NCBI RefSeq assembly: GCF_900626155.1
Contig: NZ_LR130844.1
Span: forward strand, 1,508,880-1,572,879
DNA from: Anaerococcus vaginimassiliensis
GTDB lineage: Bacteria > Bacillota > Clostridia > Tissierellales > Peptoniphilaceae
Reading direction: 5' to 3'
DNA length: 64,000 nt
Shown: one piece after another, positions 16,039 through 24,994 of the stretch
Position numbering within the stretch: position 1 is the stretch's first letter
How the letters are laid out: each line of letters starts with the position of its first letter
Made by a program: the position numbers and the translations under genes
Notes under the pieces: generated by a model
The model's database searches: none
What the model was told of the DNA's origin: nothing
What the model saw: the letters and a program-made list of their open reading frames with translations, nothing else

Positions 16039-18651
16039 TTAAATAATTTCGTTGACTTTGTTTAAAGCTTCATCAAGCTTGGAGATATCCTTTCCTCCAG
16101 CTTGGGCAAAATTCTTTTTGCCTCCTCCATTTCCACCAGTTACTTGAGCGATTTCTCTTACAATTTTTCCTGCATTATACTTATCAACTAACTTATCATC
16201 AACCGAAACAGTAAACACAATTTTATCGCTAACTGATGCAAATATAATTATCATATTATCGAATGAGTTTTTGATTCTATTTTCATAGTCTCTTAACTCA
16301 TCCATTGAAGCATTTTCAAATTTCTTTACTAAGAGATTAATTCCTTTGACATTCCTTACGCTATTTTTAAGCTCGTTTATTATGTCGGATGAATTAGTAC
16401 TCTTTAGTCTAGAAATTTCACTCTTATAGTTTTCTATCTCTTTTTCTATACTATCAATTCTATTAGAAATGTTATTGACATTGGTATTTAACTTGTTTGC
16501 AATTGTTTTAATTGATTTATCAGAATTTTGTAGTAATTCGTAGGCTTTTCTACCTGTAATAGCTTCTATTCTTCTTACACCCGCAGAAACAGATGATTCT
16601 TGAACAATCTTAAACATTAGAATGTCACTTGTATAATTTACATGGCAACCACCACATAATTCTTTAGAGTAATCTCCCATTGATACCACTCTAACCTTAT
16701 CTTTATACTTATCTTCAAATAATCCGATGGCACCCATTTCTTGAGACTTCTTGTAGTCAACAACTTCTTTTTTTACGAAATTTTGTTTAGCTATTTCATT
16801 ATTTACTATATCTTCTACTTGTCTTAATTCTTCTGTTGACAAAGCTTTATTGTGAGTAAAATCAAATCTCAACTTGTTTTCATCAACTAATGAACCAGCT
16901 TGTTTGATACTTTCTCCCAAAACATCTCTTAACGCTTGATCTAGTAAATGTGTCGCAGAGTGATTTCTTTGGATATCAAATCTTTTATATCTATCAACCT
17001 TAAACTTGGCGGTGTCGTTAACACTAATTTTTCCACTTATTACTTCTACATAATGGAAATAAATATCTTTTAATTTTTGAACATCCATTACTTTAGCTTC
17101 AAAGTTATCAGAAGAAATAACTCCTGTATCAGCAACCTCTCCGCCACCTTCGGCATAGAATGAAGTCTTATCACTAATTATTATACCCTTAGATCCTTCA
17201 TTAATCGAAAATACTTGGTTGTTTTCAACAAATATATTTAATATTTTACCATCTACATCTAAATCATCGTATCCAACAAAGTCAGTTTTTCTAATACCAT
17301 CTGTATTTAAATTATCTAATGACCACCCAGCATCCTTCTTTCTAGCTTGTCTAGCAGTTTGTTTTTGGATATTCATTTGCTCATTGAATACTTCTTCATC
17401 AACTTTTAGATTCTTTTCTTCTAAAATCTCTTTTGTCAAATCTAGTGGGAAACCATAAGTATCATAGAGCTTGAAGGCTTCCTCACCATTTAAAACATCT
17501 TTATTTTCTTCTTCCATATCAGAAATTAGATCTTCTAATCTCTCAAGACCTTGATCGATTGTTTTTTGGAATCTATCTTCTTCGTCTTTTATAATTTCTT
17601 TTATCTTTTCTCTATTTGTAGCTAATTCTTCATATTCAACTTTGTAAGTATCTATAACTTTGTCGATAATATTTGTTAAGAATTCTCCTTCGATTCCTAA
17701 AAGTTTACCGTGTCTATATGCCCTTCTTATGAGTCTTCTTAGAACGTAGCCTCTTTTCTCATTTGATGGGATAACTCCATCAGCAACTAGAAAAGTCATA
17801 GCCTTAGCATGGTCAGCAATTACTCTTATAGATACATCAGCTTTCTTATCTTCTTTATATTTTATTCCAGCTAATCTTTCTATTTCAGAGATAATTTCAA
17901 CCATTACGTCTACTTCAAAAATATTGTCTTTATTTTGTAAAACCATGGCTATTCTCTCAAGTCCCATTCCAGTATCTATATTTGGATGAGCAAGAGGAGT
18001 GTAATTTCCTTGGGCATCTTTATTAAATTGGGTGAACACTAGATTCCAAACTTCCATAAACCTATCTGAATTGTCATTACCAGGTTTTACATCATTTTCA
18101 TCTACTGCTCTATCGCTTCCTCTATCTACAAAGATCTCAGAACATGGACCGCATGGACCTACTTCTAGTTCCCAGAAGTTATCTTCTTTACCTTCTCTTA
18201 AGATTCTTTCTGCGTCAAGTCCAATTTCATCATGCCAAATATTGTAAGCTTCGTCATCTTCTTTAAAGACTGTAACCCAGATATCATCTTTTGAGATTTC
18301 TAATTCTTTTGTCAAGAATTGATACGCCCATGTAATAGCTTCTCTTTTGAAATAATCGCCAAAAGAAAAATTACCTAACATTTCAAAGAATGTTCCGTGA
18401 CGTTCAGTCTTACCAACTCTTTCAATATCTGCAGTTCTTACACACTTTTGAGAAGAAGTCGCTCTATTATTTTTCATCTTTTTCTCACCAGTAAAATATT
18501 TTTTTAGTGGTGCCATACCAGCATTTATCAATAATAGCGAATCATCATCTACTGGTATTAATGGAAAGGATTTTAATAAAGTATGTCCATTCTCATTCGC
18601 AAAAAAATTCAAATATTTACTTCTTAACTCATTCATTCCCAAGTTCTTCAT
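16039..18651 (-). CDS. alaS: Alanine-tRNA ligase
   Basis: Class II synthetase of about 870 aa. Order: catalytic core (LRSKYLNFF, GMAPLKKYF, RHGTFFEMLGNFSFGDYFK, DTGMGLERIA), tRNA-recognition domain, editing domain with the zinc motifs NHSATHLL and CGGCHV, and a C-terminal oligomerisation domain with the glycine-rich GNGGGKKNFAQAGG. The ATG at 18651 has GAGG 6 bases upstream; the ATG at 18654 is too close. No T-box leader is seen, because the Rrf2 gene ends just upstream. ireB follows 9 bases later. Confidence 0.97.
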   Translation of the reverse strand: MKNLGMNELRSKYLNFFANENGHTLLKSFPLIPVDDDSLLLINAGMAPLKKYFTGEKKMKNNRATSSQKCVRTADIERVGKTERHGTFFEMLGNFSFGDYFKREAITWAYQFLTKELEISKDDIWVTVFKEDDEAYNIWHDEIGLDAERILREGKEDNFWELEVGPCGPCSEIFVDRGSDRAVDENDVKPGNDNSDRFMEVWNLVFTQFNKDAQGNYTPLAHPNIDTGMGLERIAMVLQNKDNIFEVDVMVEIISEIERLAGIKYKEDKKADVSIRVIADHAKAMTFLVADGVIPSNEKRGYVLRRLIRRAYRHGKLLGIEGEFLTNIIDKVIDTYKVEYEELATNREKIKEIIKDEEDRFQKTIDQGLERLEDLISDMEEENKDVLNGEEAFKLYDTYGFPLDLTKEILEEKNLKVDEEVFNEQMNIQKQTARQARKKDAGWSLDNLNTDGIRKTDFVGYDDLDVDGKILNIFVENNQVFSINEGSKGIIISDKTSFYAEGGGEVADTGVISSDNFEAKVMDVQKLKDIYFHYVEVISGKISVNDTAKFKVDRYKRFDIQRNHSATHLLDQALRDVLGESIKQAGSLVDENKLRFDFTHNKALSTEELRQVEDIVNNEIAKQNFVKKEVVDYKKSQEMGAIGLFEDKYKDKVRVVSMGDYSKELCGGCHVNYTSDILMFKIVQESSVSAGVRRIEAITGRKAYELLQNSDKSIKTIANKLNTNVNNISNRIDSIEKEIENYKSEISRLKSTNSSDIINELKNSVRNVKGINLLVKKFENASMDELRDYENRIKNSFDNMIIIFASVSDKIVFTVSVDDKLVDKYNAGKIVREIAQVTGGNGGGKKNFAQAGGKDISKLDEALNKVNEII

Positions 18652-18659
18652 CATTTACC

Positions 18660-19061
18660 TCAAACTTCCTGATTTATCATATTTTTTAAACTAATTGAAT
18701 CAACAGCATCATTAATCACTTGATCGATTCTGTTGAAAACATAGTAAGCATCGCATTTATCATCGCAAAAATGCTCTCCACTTACACAATCACTCATAGT
18801 AATGTTGCCTTCAAGAACCCTTAGGACTTCACCTACTGATATCTCGTCTAGATCCTTAGTTATTTTATATCCGCCCTTAGGTCCTCTGGCCGACTTTATG
18901 AGTCCATCATTTTTCAATAATCTTATTAATTGTTCTAAGTAATTTTCAGATAAGTTCAACTTTTCGCTCATTTCTGAAACAGAAATATAACCCCTATCTT
19001 CATTACTGGCCAAGTAACACATGGCCCTTAGCCCATACCTTCCTCTAGTAGATAATTTCAT
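18660..19061 (-). CDS. Rrf2 family regulator (IscR/CymR-like)
   Basis: Winged-helix regulator of about 133 aa: MKLSTRGRYGLRAMCYLA, then LSENYLEQLIRLLKNDGLIKSARGPKGGY. Three cysteines in DCVSGEHFCDDKC resemble the [2Fe-2S] site of IscR, so it may sense iron-sulphur status; CymR-type proteins lack this set. The ATG at 19061 follows AGGTG by 6 bases; the GTG at 19070 lies in that site. It lies directly upstream of alaS and downstream of comEA. Targets are unknown. Confidence 0.87.
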   Translation of the reverse strand: MKLSTRGRYGLRAMCYLASNEDRGYISVSEMSEKLNLSENYLEQLIRLLKNDGLIKSARGPKGGYKITKDLDEISVGEVLRVLEGNITMSDCVSGEHFCDDKCDAYYVFNRIDQVINDAVDSISLKNMINQEV

Positions 19062-19070
19062 CTTATTCAC

Positions 19071-19709
19071 CTATACAGTAATCAAATCTTTTAAGGCTTC
19101 ATAATATTTTTCGCCTATTCCAGTAACATTTTTTATATCTTCAATTTTTTCAAACTTTTGAGTTTTCCTATATTCGATAATAGCATCTGCCCTTTTATCT
19201 CCTATATTAGGAAGACTCATAAGTTCATCTTTGTTAGCAGTATTTATATTGACTAAACTTGAATCAGTATTGCTTACGGGCAAAGCTTCTTGATTACGAT
19301 CAGTATTTTCCAATGAATTCTCTTCATTTATGTTTGGTATGTAAATTTTCATTTGATCTTCTAATCTTTGAGCTAAATTTAGATTTCTATCATCTGCCTC
19401 GTTTGTTAAGCCACCAGCCTCTTTTATTAGATCTTCAAGTCTTTGTTCATCACGAATTTCATATACGCCAGGATTATTAATTTCTCCAGATATATGAACT
19501 TTCTTAATAGATTTATCTATAGACTCATCTTCTACATCCAGACTGTCATCAATTTTATTACTCTCTAACTTATCTTGATCTATTAGACTAATTCTATTGT
19601 CATTATCGAAAAAGCTACCTACATCATTCGTATATATAAAATTAGCAAGTAAAATCACAACAGCCACTATGAGTCCATATATAATCTTATCTTTCTTATC
19701 ATCAGACAT
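19071..19709 (-). CDS. comEA: ComEA-like DNA-binding competence protein
   Basis: A 212-aa protein with an N-terminal membrane helix (about residues 9-27), an acidic linker, an SLBB domain (VHISGEINNPGVYEI) and two C-terminal helix-hairpin-helix motifs (SLPNIGDKRADAIIEYR, VTGIGEKYYEAL). ComEA receives double-stranded DNA at the cell surface during transformation and passes it to the ComEC channel. comEC itself is not in this window, and the gene stands before an Rrf2 regulator, so natural competence is possible but not shown. Confidence 0.9.
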   Translation of the reverse strand: MSDDKKDKIIYGLIVAVVILLANFIYTNDVGSFFDNDNRISLIDQDKLESNKIDDSLDVEDESIDKSIKKVHISGEINNPGVYEIRDEQRLEDLIKEAGGLTNEADDRNLNLAQRLEDQMKIYIPNINEENSLENTDRNQEALPVSNTDSSLVNINTANKDELMSLPNIGDKRADAIIEYRKTQKFEKIEDIKNVTGIGEKYYEALKDLITV

Positions 19710-19723
19710 AAAATACTCCTAGT

Positions 19724-19754
19724 AATTTATGAGAGATTAGTTCTCCCATAAATT
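19724..19754 (-). repeat. Hairpin over the rsfS stop codon
   Basis: AATTTATG/CATAAATT with an inner GAGA/TCTC pair (one mismatch between them) and a 5-base loop. There is no T run, so it is not a usual terminator; it could stabilise the upstream mRNA or mark a processing point before comEA. Confidence 0.5.
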
Positions 19755-20045
19755 ATCTAAATCATAAAATTCACGTTGTCTTTGAGTAAATATGTGAACA
19801 ATAACTTCACCTGCATCGAGTAATATCCATTCGCCTTCTCTAAGCCCTTCTTTGGATAACAAGTGATAACCTTCTTTTTCTAGATCATCTTCTATATAAT
19901 CAGCTAAGGCTTTAGTTTGGTTAATGCTACCTCCACTTGCAATGATAAATGTGTCTGCAATCGAAGAATTATCTAAATTAACCACTTTTATATCTTCAGC
20001 TAATTTCTCATCTAATGTTTTTAAAATAACTTCTACCTTATCCAT
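19737..20045 (-). CDS. rsfS: Ribosomal silencing factor RsfS
   Basis: Protein of 102 aa that binds L14 on the large subunit and blocks subunit joining when nutrients are scarce. Landmarks: VVNLDNSSIADTFIIASG, TKALADYIEDDL, EGLREGEWILLDAGEVIVHIF, REFYDLDNLW. Its start overlaps the yqeK stop. The order obgE-yhbY-nadD-yqeK-rsfS is the classic Firmicute arrangement. Confidence 0.95.
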   Translation of the reverse strand: MDKVEVILKTLDEKLAEDIKVVNLDNSSIADTFIIASGGSINQTKALADYIEDDLEKEGYHLLSKEGLREGEWILLDAGEVIVHIFTQRQREFYDLDNLWEN

Positions 20046-20604
20046 TTTTCTCCCTTATCAAATAATTTCTTGCATTTAGTGTAAGAGGATCTATAAAAGC
20101 TTCTATATCAATTAAAAATTTAATGTTGTGATTTAGTGTCATAAGCACAGCTTTATCTAAATTTTCAAATGCCATCTGCCTAATATCTTCAACACCAGGG
20201 TATGATCTTTTCTCTTCTACAGCATCAGCCATAAACACAACTTTTTCCAATGTTGTCATGTTTTCTCTACCCGTTGTATGATATTTAATAGCTTTTAATA
20301 TCTCTTCGTCTTTAACATTATACACTTTTTTAGCTACTTCCGCTCCTAAAAATGAATGAATAACAGATTTTGAAAATTCATTGTTTATTTCATCAAACCC
20401 TTTGATATTTAATTCCTTCATATATTTAGCTTCGTTGTATTTGGCACAATCATGAAGAAAAGAGGCGATTTTAACTTTTTCCAAATCGACCTCTTTACCT
20501 TCACTTAATTTAATTGCACAGTCTACAACCCTTAGGCTATGATTATAGCGTTTTTCGCCAATATCAGATAACAATTTATCTTTATACTTATTATAATCAA
20601 ACAT
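20038..20604 (-). CDS. yqeK: HD-domain phosphohydrolase YqeK (Ap4A hydrolase family)
   Basis: HD-superfamily enzyme of about 188 aa; characterised relatives cleave diadenosine tetraphosphate symmetrically. Metal-binding motifs: RYNHSLRV, ASFLHDCAKY (the HD pair), SVIHSFLGA and IKYHTTG. The ATG at 20604 has AGAGG 5 bases upstream; a TTG at 20622 is less likely. It overlaps nadD upstream and rsfS downstream. Confidence 0.93.
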   Translation of the reverse strand: MFDYNKYKDKLLSDIGEKRYNHSLRVVDCAIKLSEGKEVDLEKVKIASFLHDCAKYNEAKYMKELNIKGFDEINNEFSKSVIHSFLGAEVAKKVYNVKDEEILKAIKYHTTGRENMTTLEKVVFMADAVEEKRSYPGVEDIRQMAFENLDKAVLMTLNHNIKFLIDIEAFIDPLTLNARNYLIREKNG

Positions 20605-21193
20605 ATAGACCTCTTTTTTCAATTATATACTTAACCTCATCACTCACTAAATATTTTATACTTTTTTTATTCTTTACTAGTCCTCTTATTAGAGTAGATG
20701 AAATATTAATATTTAGATTATTAATTAAAAATATATTTGGATTATCTTTTTTTATTATTTCTACTTTTTTTACAAGTTCACTAGCTGAATCAATATTGCT
20801 TCTAGTAAACACTATAATATTTTCATCTAATATATCTTCGTAGTTTCTCCATGTATCTATTGTTAAAAAGGAATCCTCACCAAGTATATAAAAAATCTCA
20901 TCTTCAGGAAAGTACTTTTTAAAATATCCAATTGTCTCGTGAGTATACCTTACGGTTTGATCAGTTGACTCGTAAGTTGATAGAATTATTCTGTCGTTGT
21001 CTTTTATAGCTTCAGCCACCATCTCAACTCTAATATTTGTGGCTGTCTTTTTTTTATGTTTTTTATGTGGCGGATTCGAACTAGGAAGGATTATAACCTT
21101 ATCTAAATTCATATAGTTAATAGCATTTTCAATTACAATCAAATGCCCTGTATGAATAGGATCAAATGTACCACCATAAAGTCCAATTCTCAT
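20597..21193 (-). CDS. nadD: Nicotinate-nucleotide adenylyltransferase
   Basis: NAD biosynthesis enzyme of 198 aa that adenylates nicotinate mononucleotide. The nucleotidyltransferase signature GLYGGTFDPIHTGHL is at the N-terminus; LPSSNPPHK and the late ISSTLIRGL complete the active site. The start shares its base with the yhbY stop. Product NAD+ also serves LigA encoded at the window's left end. Confidence 0.96.
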   Translation of the reverse strand: MRIGLYGGTFDPIHTGHLIVIENAINYMNLDKVIILPSSNPPHKKHKKKTATNIRVEMVAEAIKDNDRIILSTYESTDQTVRYTHETIGYFKKYFPEDEIFYILGEDSFLTIDTWRNYEDILDENIIVFTRSNIDSASELVKKVEIIKKDNPNIFLINNLNINISSTLIRGLVKNKKSIKYLVSDEVKYIIEKRGLYV

Positions 21194-21477
21194 TATAATT
21201 CGTATTTATTGTCTTTATTTTTTCTGTAAATTGTTATAATTGATCCTAAATGAGATATAAACTCTGCATTAGTTTTTTCAAGAATTGTATCTACAATCTC
21301 ATCTTGATCATCCATATTATTGTTTAATATTTTTATTTTAATAAGCTCTCTAGCTTCAAGAGCTTCATCAATAGCTTTGATGAGCTCATCTGTTACTGAA
21401 AACTTACCAATGTTTACAACTGGTTTAAAATCATGTGCCTCTTGTTTTAGATAGGCTCTTTGTTTTCCTGTTATCAT
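21193..21477 (-). CDS. yhbY: YhbY family RNA-binding protein (CRM domain)
   Basis: Protein of 94 aa, a single CRM domain: ITGKQRAYLKQEAHDFKPVVNIG, then the GxxG-like region and RELIKIKILNN. Relatives associate with pre-50S particles. AGGTC lies before the ATG. It falls between obgE and nadD, in line with a ribosome-assembly role. Confidence 0.93.
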   Translation of the reverse strand: MITGKQRAYLKQEAHDFKPVVNIGKFSVTDELIKAIDEALEARELIKIKILNNNMDDQDEIVDTILEKTNAEFISHLGSIITIYRKNKDNKYEL

Positions 21478-21487
21478 AAATGACCTC

Positions 21488-22768
21488 CTATTCGTAATAT
21501 TCGAAAACTAAATCTCCAAAAGCTACGCTGTCACCTTCTTGTATACCCATTTCTTTAAGTTTATCAAAGACTTCCATTTTTCTCAATGTTTTCTCAAAGT
21601 ACATTTGTCCGTCATAATCATCTAGGTTTACTTTAGACATCAAGTTGTCTACACGTTTTCCATCTACAACATATATGTCATTTTCTTTTCTAAAGTTTAA
21701 GTCATAGTCGATTTCTTTATTGTAGTAATTATCTAAGAACTCAGAATCAACTTCTTCCATAGGATCAAATTCCTTAATTTTACTTGTTGCAAGAAGTTCT
21801 GATATAGCATCAACTAATTCTTTTATACCTGATGTAGTTGCCGCTGAAATTTTAAATATTTGATATTTATCACCAAACTCTCTAATAAATTCATCACAGT
21901 TATTAGAAAAATCCAAATCAGATTTGTTTAGTGCTACAATCATTGGCTTTTCGGATAATTTTTCATTATAAAGTTTTAATTCTTCATTGATCATATTAAA
22001 ATCTTCAATAGGATTTCTACCTTCTATACCAGAAATATCTACAAGGTGAACTAAGACTCTGCATCTTTCAACATGCTTTAAGAAATCATGGCCTAGGCCA
22101 TTACCTTCGTTTGCACCTTCTATTAAACCTGGTATATCAGCAACTATAAAAGATCTTTCTCTATCAATATTTACAACTCCTAAATTTGGATCAATAGTAG
22201 TAAAGTGGTAGTTAGCGATCTTTGGTTTTGCCTTGGATATAACAGATATAAGTGTAGATTTTCCTACATTAGGAAGACCAACCAAGCCAACATCCGCAAG
22301 TATTTTAAGCTCAAAAATCACTTCTATTTCTTGACCCTTCTTGCCATTTTCTGCAAAACGTGGTGCTTGTCTAATAGAATTTTTGAAATGAACGTTTCCT
22401 CGTCCTCCTCGGCCACCCTTAGCAATAATAAATTCTTCTCCGTCAGTGTTCAAATCTTTTATTATGGTATTACTTAGGGATTCTCTTATAAGAGTACCAA
22501 CTGGTACGTTAATGATTAAATCATCTCCCTTTCTACCGAATTTCTTGCTTTTTCCGCCAGCTTCACCATTTTGGGCTTTATAATTTGTTTTATATCTAAA
22601 TTCATCAAGAGTAGATAGGTTTCTAGTAGCTCTAATAATTATTGATCCACCATTTCCGCCGTCTCCACCAGCAGGACCACCACTTGGCTCATATTTTTCA
22701 CGCCTCCAAGCAACTGCGCCATTGCCTCCGTCTCCTGCTTTAAGACTTACTTTCGCATAATCTATCAT
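21488..22768 (-). CDS. obgE: GTPase ObgE/CgtA
   Basis: Essential ribosome-assembly and stress GTPase of 426 aa. The N-terminal Obg fold is glycine-rich (GDGGNGAVAWRREKYEPSGGP); the G domain shows GLPNVGKSTLI, DIPGLIEGA and NKSD; a C-terminal OCT domain of about 70 residues ends in GDSVAFGDLVFEYYE. GAGAGG precedes the ATG. A strong terminator-like hairpin at 22785-22811 lies just upstream, after rpmA, with no space for another promoter, so obgE may depend on read-through from the L21-L27 operon. Confidence 0.97.
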   Translation of the reverse strand: MIDYAKVSLKAGDGGNGAVAWRREKYEPSGGPAGGDGGNGGSIIIRATRNLSTLDEFRYKTNYKAQNGEAGGKSKKFGRKGDDLIINVPVGTLIRESLSNTIIKDLNTDGEEFIIAKGGRGGRGNVHFKNSIRQAPRFAENGKKGQEIEVIFELKILADVGLVGLPNVGKSTLISVISKAKPKIANYHFTTIDPNLGVVNIDRERSFIVADIPGLIEGANEGNGLGHDFLKHVERCRVLVHLVDISGIEGRNPIEDFNMINEELKLYNEKLSEKPMIVALNKSDLDFSNNCDEFIREFGDKYQIFKISAATTSGIKELVDAISELLATSKIKEFDPMEEVDSEFLDNYYNKEIDYDLNFRKENDIYVVDGKRVDNLMSKVNLDDYDGQMYFEKTLRKMEVFDKLKEMGIQEGDSVAFGDLVFEYYE

Positions 22769-22784
22769 AATTATATCCTCTCAT

Positions 22785-22811
22785 AAAAAAAGGCTTGCCA
22801 ATTGGCAAGCC
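22785..22811 (-). terminator. Terminator between rpmA and obgE
   Basis: A perfect 20-base palindrome (22792-22811, arms GGCTTGCCAA/TTGGCAAGCC) is followed by seven T residues on the minus strand (22785-22791). The obgE ribosome binding site begins only a few bases later. Confidence 0.9.
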
Positions 22812-22819
22812 GTAAGTTC

Positions 22820-23113
22820 TTAAGCGATATCTTCTTTGGCATAAACAGAAACTTGTTTTCTGCTCTTTCCTTTTCTTTCGAATTTAACAACACCTTCACA
22901 TGAAGCGTAAAGAGTATCATCAGCACCAATTTTAACATTGTTACCTGGGTGAATCTTTGTTCCTCTTTGTCTAACTATTATAGTTCCAGCATTAACAAAT
23001 TGTCCATCGCTTCTCTTAACACCTAGTCTTTTAGCACGGGAATCTCTACCGTTCTTTGAAGAAGATACTCCCTTTTTGCTTGACAATCTTTGTAGATTAA
23101 TATTTAACATCAT
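22820..23113 (-). CDS. rpmA: 50S ribosomal protein L27 (with cleavable N-terminal extension)
   Basis: Protein of 97 aa at the peptidyl-transferase centre. The mature start is [13 protein letters not shown], followed by [22 protein letters not shown]. As in other Firmicutes, a short N-terminal extension ([10 protein letters not shown]) precedes it and must be removed by Prp, whose gene is immediately upstream. The cleavage region reads [10 protein letters not shown], unlike the common NLQFFA-type motif. AGGAG lies 7 bases from the first ATG. Confidence 0.96.
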   Translation of the reverse strand: MMLNINLQRLSSKKGVSSSKNGRDSRAKRLGVKRSDGQFVNAGTIIVRQRGTKIHPGNNVKIGADDTLYASCEGVVKFERKGKSRKQVSVYAKEDIA

Positions 23114-23114
23114 T

Positions 23115-23426
23115 TTATGTCTCCTTATATCTTAATTTTACGTAATCGCTATAATTACCTAGCAAAGTTTGTATACCAGTCTCAAAATAGGTAAATACTG
23201 TATCAATTTCTAAACTACTATCTGACGTCTCAAGATGAAGTATGTCACCGTCATCTATAAACTTAACCTCATCGGAAAATTTATCTAGAGTATTGACACA
23301 AGTATAAGCAAGTATTGTGACTGCAGAACAAACTATATCACTACCATGCTCACTAAAATCTGCATGACCTGTAATGAAATATCCTATAGTCTTCTTATCT
23401 TTGATTAATAAATCAACATTAATCAT
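23115..23426 (-). CDS. prp: Ribosomal-processing cysteine protease Prp
   Basis: A 103-aa cysteine protease that removes the N-terminal extension of L27. The catalytic pair is His21 and Cys33, in [18 protein letters not shown]. Position between rplU and rpmA is the standard one. It shares one base with rplU and is 1 base from rpmA, so expression is matched to its substrate. Confidence 0.94.
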   Translation of the reverse strand: MINVDLLIKDKKTIGYFITGHADFSEHGSDIVCSAVTILAYTCVNTLDKFSDEVKFIDDGDILHLETSDSSLEIDTVFTYFETGIQTLLGNYSDYVKLRYKET

Positions 23427-23734
23427 TAAAGACTTATGCTATCAATTTTTACTAAAGTATAAGGTTGTCTGTGACCGTGTTTTTTTCTGTATTGCTTTTT
23501 TGGTTTATATTTGAATACAACAATTTTCTTATCTTTATTTTGATCTTCTACTGTTGCAGTTACTTTAGCATTTTCAATCACTGGAGAACCAACTTTAACT
23601 TCATCTCCTGCTACTAAAAGAACTTCATCAAATTCAACAGTGTCACCAACTTCGTAAGGAAGTTTTTCAACTCTTACTAAGTCACCTTCTGATACTTTGT
23701 ATTGTTTTCCACCTGTTTTAATAATTGCGTACAT
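23426..23734 (-). CDS. rplU: 50S ribosomal protein L21
   Basis: Protein of 102 aa: [18 protein letters not shown], then [13 protein letters not shown] and [21 protein letters not shown], which binds 23S rRNA. First gene of rplU-prp-rpmA, with TAGGAGG before the ATG and a structured leader upstream. Confidence 0.97.
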   Translation of the reverse strand: MYAIIKTGGKQYKVSEGDLVRVEKLPYEVGDTVEFDEVLLVAGDEVKVGSPVIENAKVTATVEDQNKDKKIVVFKYKPKKQYRKKHGHRQPYTLVKIDSISL

Positions 23735-23739
23735 GGAAA

Positions 23740-23799
23740 CCTCCTATTACTTAAATTCTCGCCAGTTTTGGGGATCAGTACCCGGACTGAGCGGTTTAC
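23740..23799 (-). ncRNA. Structured rplU leader, probable L21 autoregulatory element
   Basis: Between the predicted transcript start (about 23799) and the ribosome binding site lies a GC-richer stretch able to fold: outer stem CTCAGT with ACTG-GC-GAG, and an inner GGG/CCC hairpin. Firmicute rplU transcripts are known to carry an L21 leader motif; this fits in place and size. I cannot align it to the family model from memory, so the identity is an inference. Confidence 0.6.
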
Positions 23800-23805
23800 T
23801 TGATT

Positions 23806-23834
23806 ATAATACTATCTGTATAAGTAAATGTCAA
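23806..23834 (-). promoter_or_regulatory. Promoter of the rplU-prp-rpmA operon
   Basis: TTGACA (23829-23834), a 17-base spacer and TATTAT (23806-23811) on the minus strand. The -35 overlaps the end of thiI, so the promoter begins inside the upstream gene. Confidence 0.8.
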
Positions 23835-24994
23835 GCAATTTCTATTATTTCCATGTTATTAATTGCCTCATCTTCTAGGCTTTCTATATCTAAATTTTCT
23901 TCAGATTTTTCTATATATTTTAACTTTGGTTTTGTTACTGGTGAGTCAGGGGCAAATATTGAACAACAGTCATCATATGGTTCGATTGCTTTTTCATATG
24001 AACCGATTTTTTCACTTATTTCAATTATATCTTTCTTATCCATAGCAATTAAAGGTCTAAGAATTGGATATTCACTTGATTCATTAATAACTGACATTGA
24101 TTCAATAGTTTGACTTGCGACTTGTCCTAAGCTTTCTCCTGTGATTAAAGCTTGATACTCATATTTTTCTGAGATTTTGGAGGCGATTCTCATCATAAAT
24201 CTCCTAGATAAAATTGTAGTTTCTCTTCTAGGGCAGTTTTTGCTAATAGCTTTATAAATTTCTGCAAGATTTATAGAATAAACTGTCATCTTGCCAGTAT
24301 ATTTAGATAGTATTTTTGCAAGATCCATAGCTTTTTGATGAGCTCTTTTGGATGTGAAAGGATAAGAATGAAAATGGATAGCATTTATGTTCATTCCTCT
24401 TTTGGCCATCATAAAGCCCGCCACAGGAGAATCTATTCCTCCAGATAAGAGAAGGAGCCCCTCTCCGCTTGATCCAAGAGGAAGTCCTCCAAGTCCCCTA
24501 GTTCTTTTAATATAAATATAAGCAGAACTTTTTACATCTATAAAAACAGTAAAATCAGGATTGTGTATATCTACTTTCAGATCATTATATTCTTTTAATA
24601 TATCTCCACCAATTTTAGCATTAAGCTCGGGAGATGTTAATGAGAAAGATTTATCAGTTCTTTTGGATTCGACTTTGAAAGTTAACTCTTTCTCTTTTTC
24701 ATAATACTTAATCATCTCTTTTGAAGTTTTGCTTATATCTTCTAATGTTTTTTCACACTTAACAACCTCAGAAATATATACAATGCCAAATACTTTTTTA
24801 ATTTCTTCTGTAAGTCTATCAAAATCTTTTCTATCAGCTTTTATATATAGCTTAGATGACTCAGAGTACATATCCTCATAGCCAATATCTTTAATGTTTC
24901 TTTTTATATTATTTGTTGCTGTTTTATAGAAGGTATTCCTATTTCTTCCCTTTAGAAATATTTCTCCAAAACTAACGGCAAGTAACCATTGCAT
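23831..24994 (-). CDS. thiI: tRNA 4-thiouridine synthase ThiI
   Basis: Enzyme of 387 aa that puts sulphur into U8 of tRNA (4-thiouridine) and can serve thiamine synthesis. Order: NFLD and THUMP domains (about residues 1-165), then a PP-loop ATP pyrophosphatase with SGGIDSPVAGF (about 184). DDCCSIFAPDSP contains conserved cysteine. It has no C-terminal rhodanese domain, as in bacilli, where a dedicated cysteine desulfurase donates sulphur; that gene is adjacent. Confidence 0.95.
   Translation of the reverse strand: MQWLLAVSFGEIFLKGRNRNTFYKTATNNIKRNIKDIGYEDMYSESSKLYIKADRKDFDRLTEEIKKVFGIVYISEVVKCEKTLEDISKTSKEMIKYYEKEKELTFKVESKRTDKSFSLTSPELNAKIGGDILKEYNDLKVDIHNPDFTVFIDVKSSAYIYIKRTRGLGGLPLGSSGEGLLLLSGGIDSPVAGFMMAKRGMNINAIHFHSYPFTSKRAHQKAMDLAKILSKYTGKMTVYSINLAEIYKAISKNCPRRETTILSRRFMMRIASKISEKYEYQALITGESLGQVASQTIESMSVINESSEYPILRPLIAMDKKDIIEISEKIGSYEKAIEPYDDCCSIFAPDSPVTKPKLKYIEKSEENLDIESLEDEAINNMEIIEIA

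Noticed and set aside
18655-18700. T-box leader before alaS
   Set aside because: The Rrf2 gene ends 9 bases before alaS, so there is no leader.
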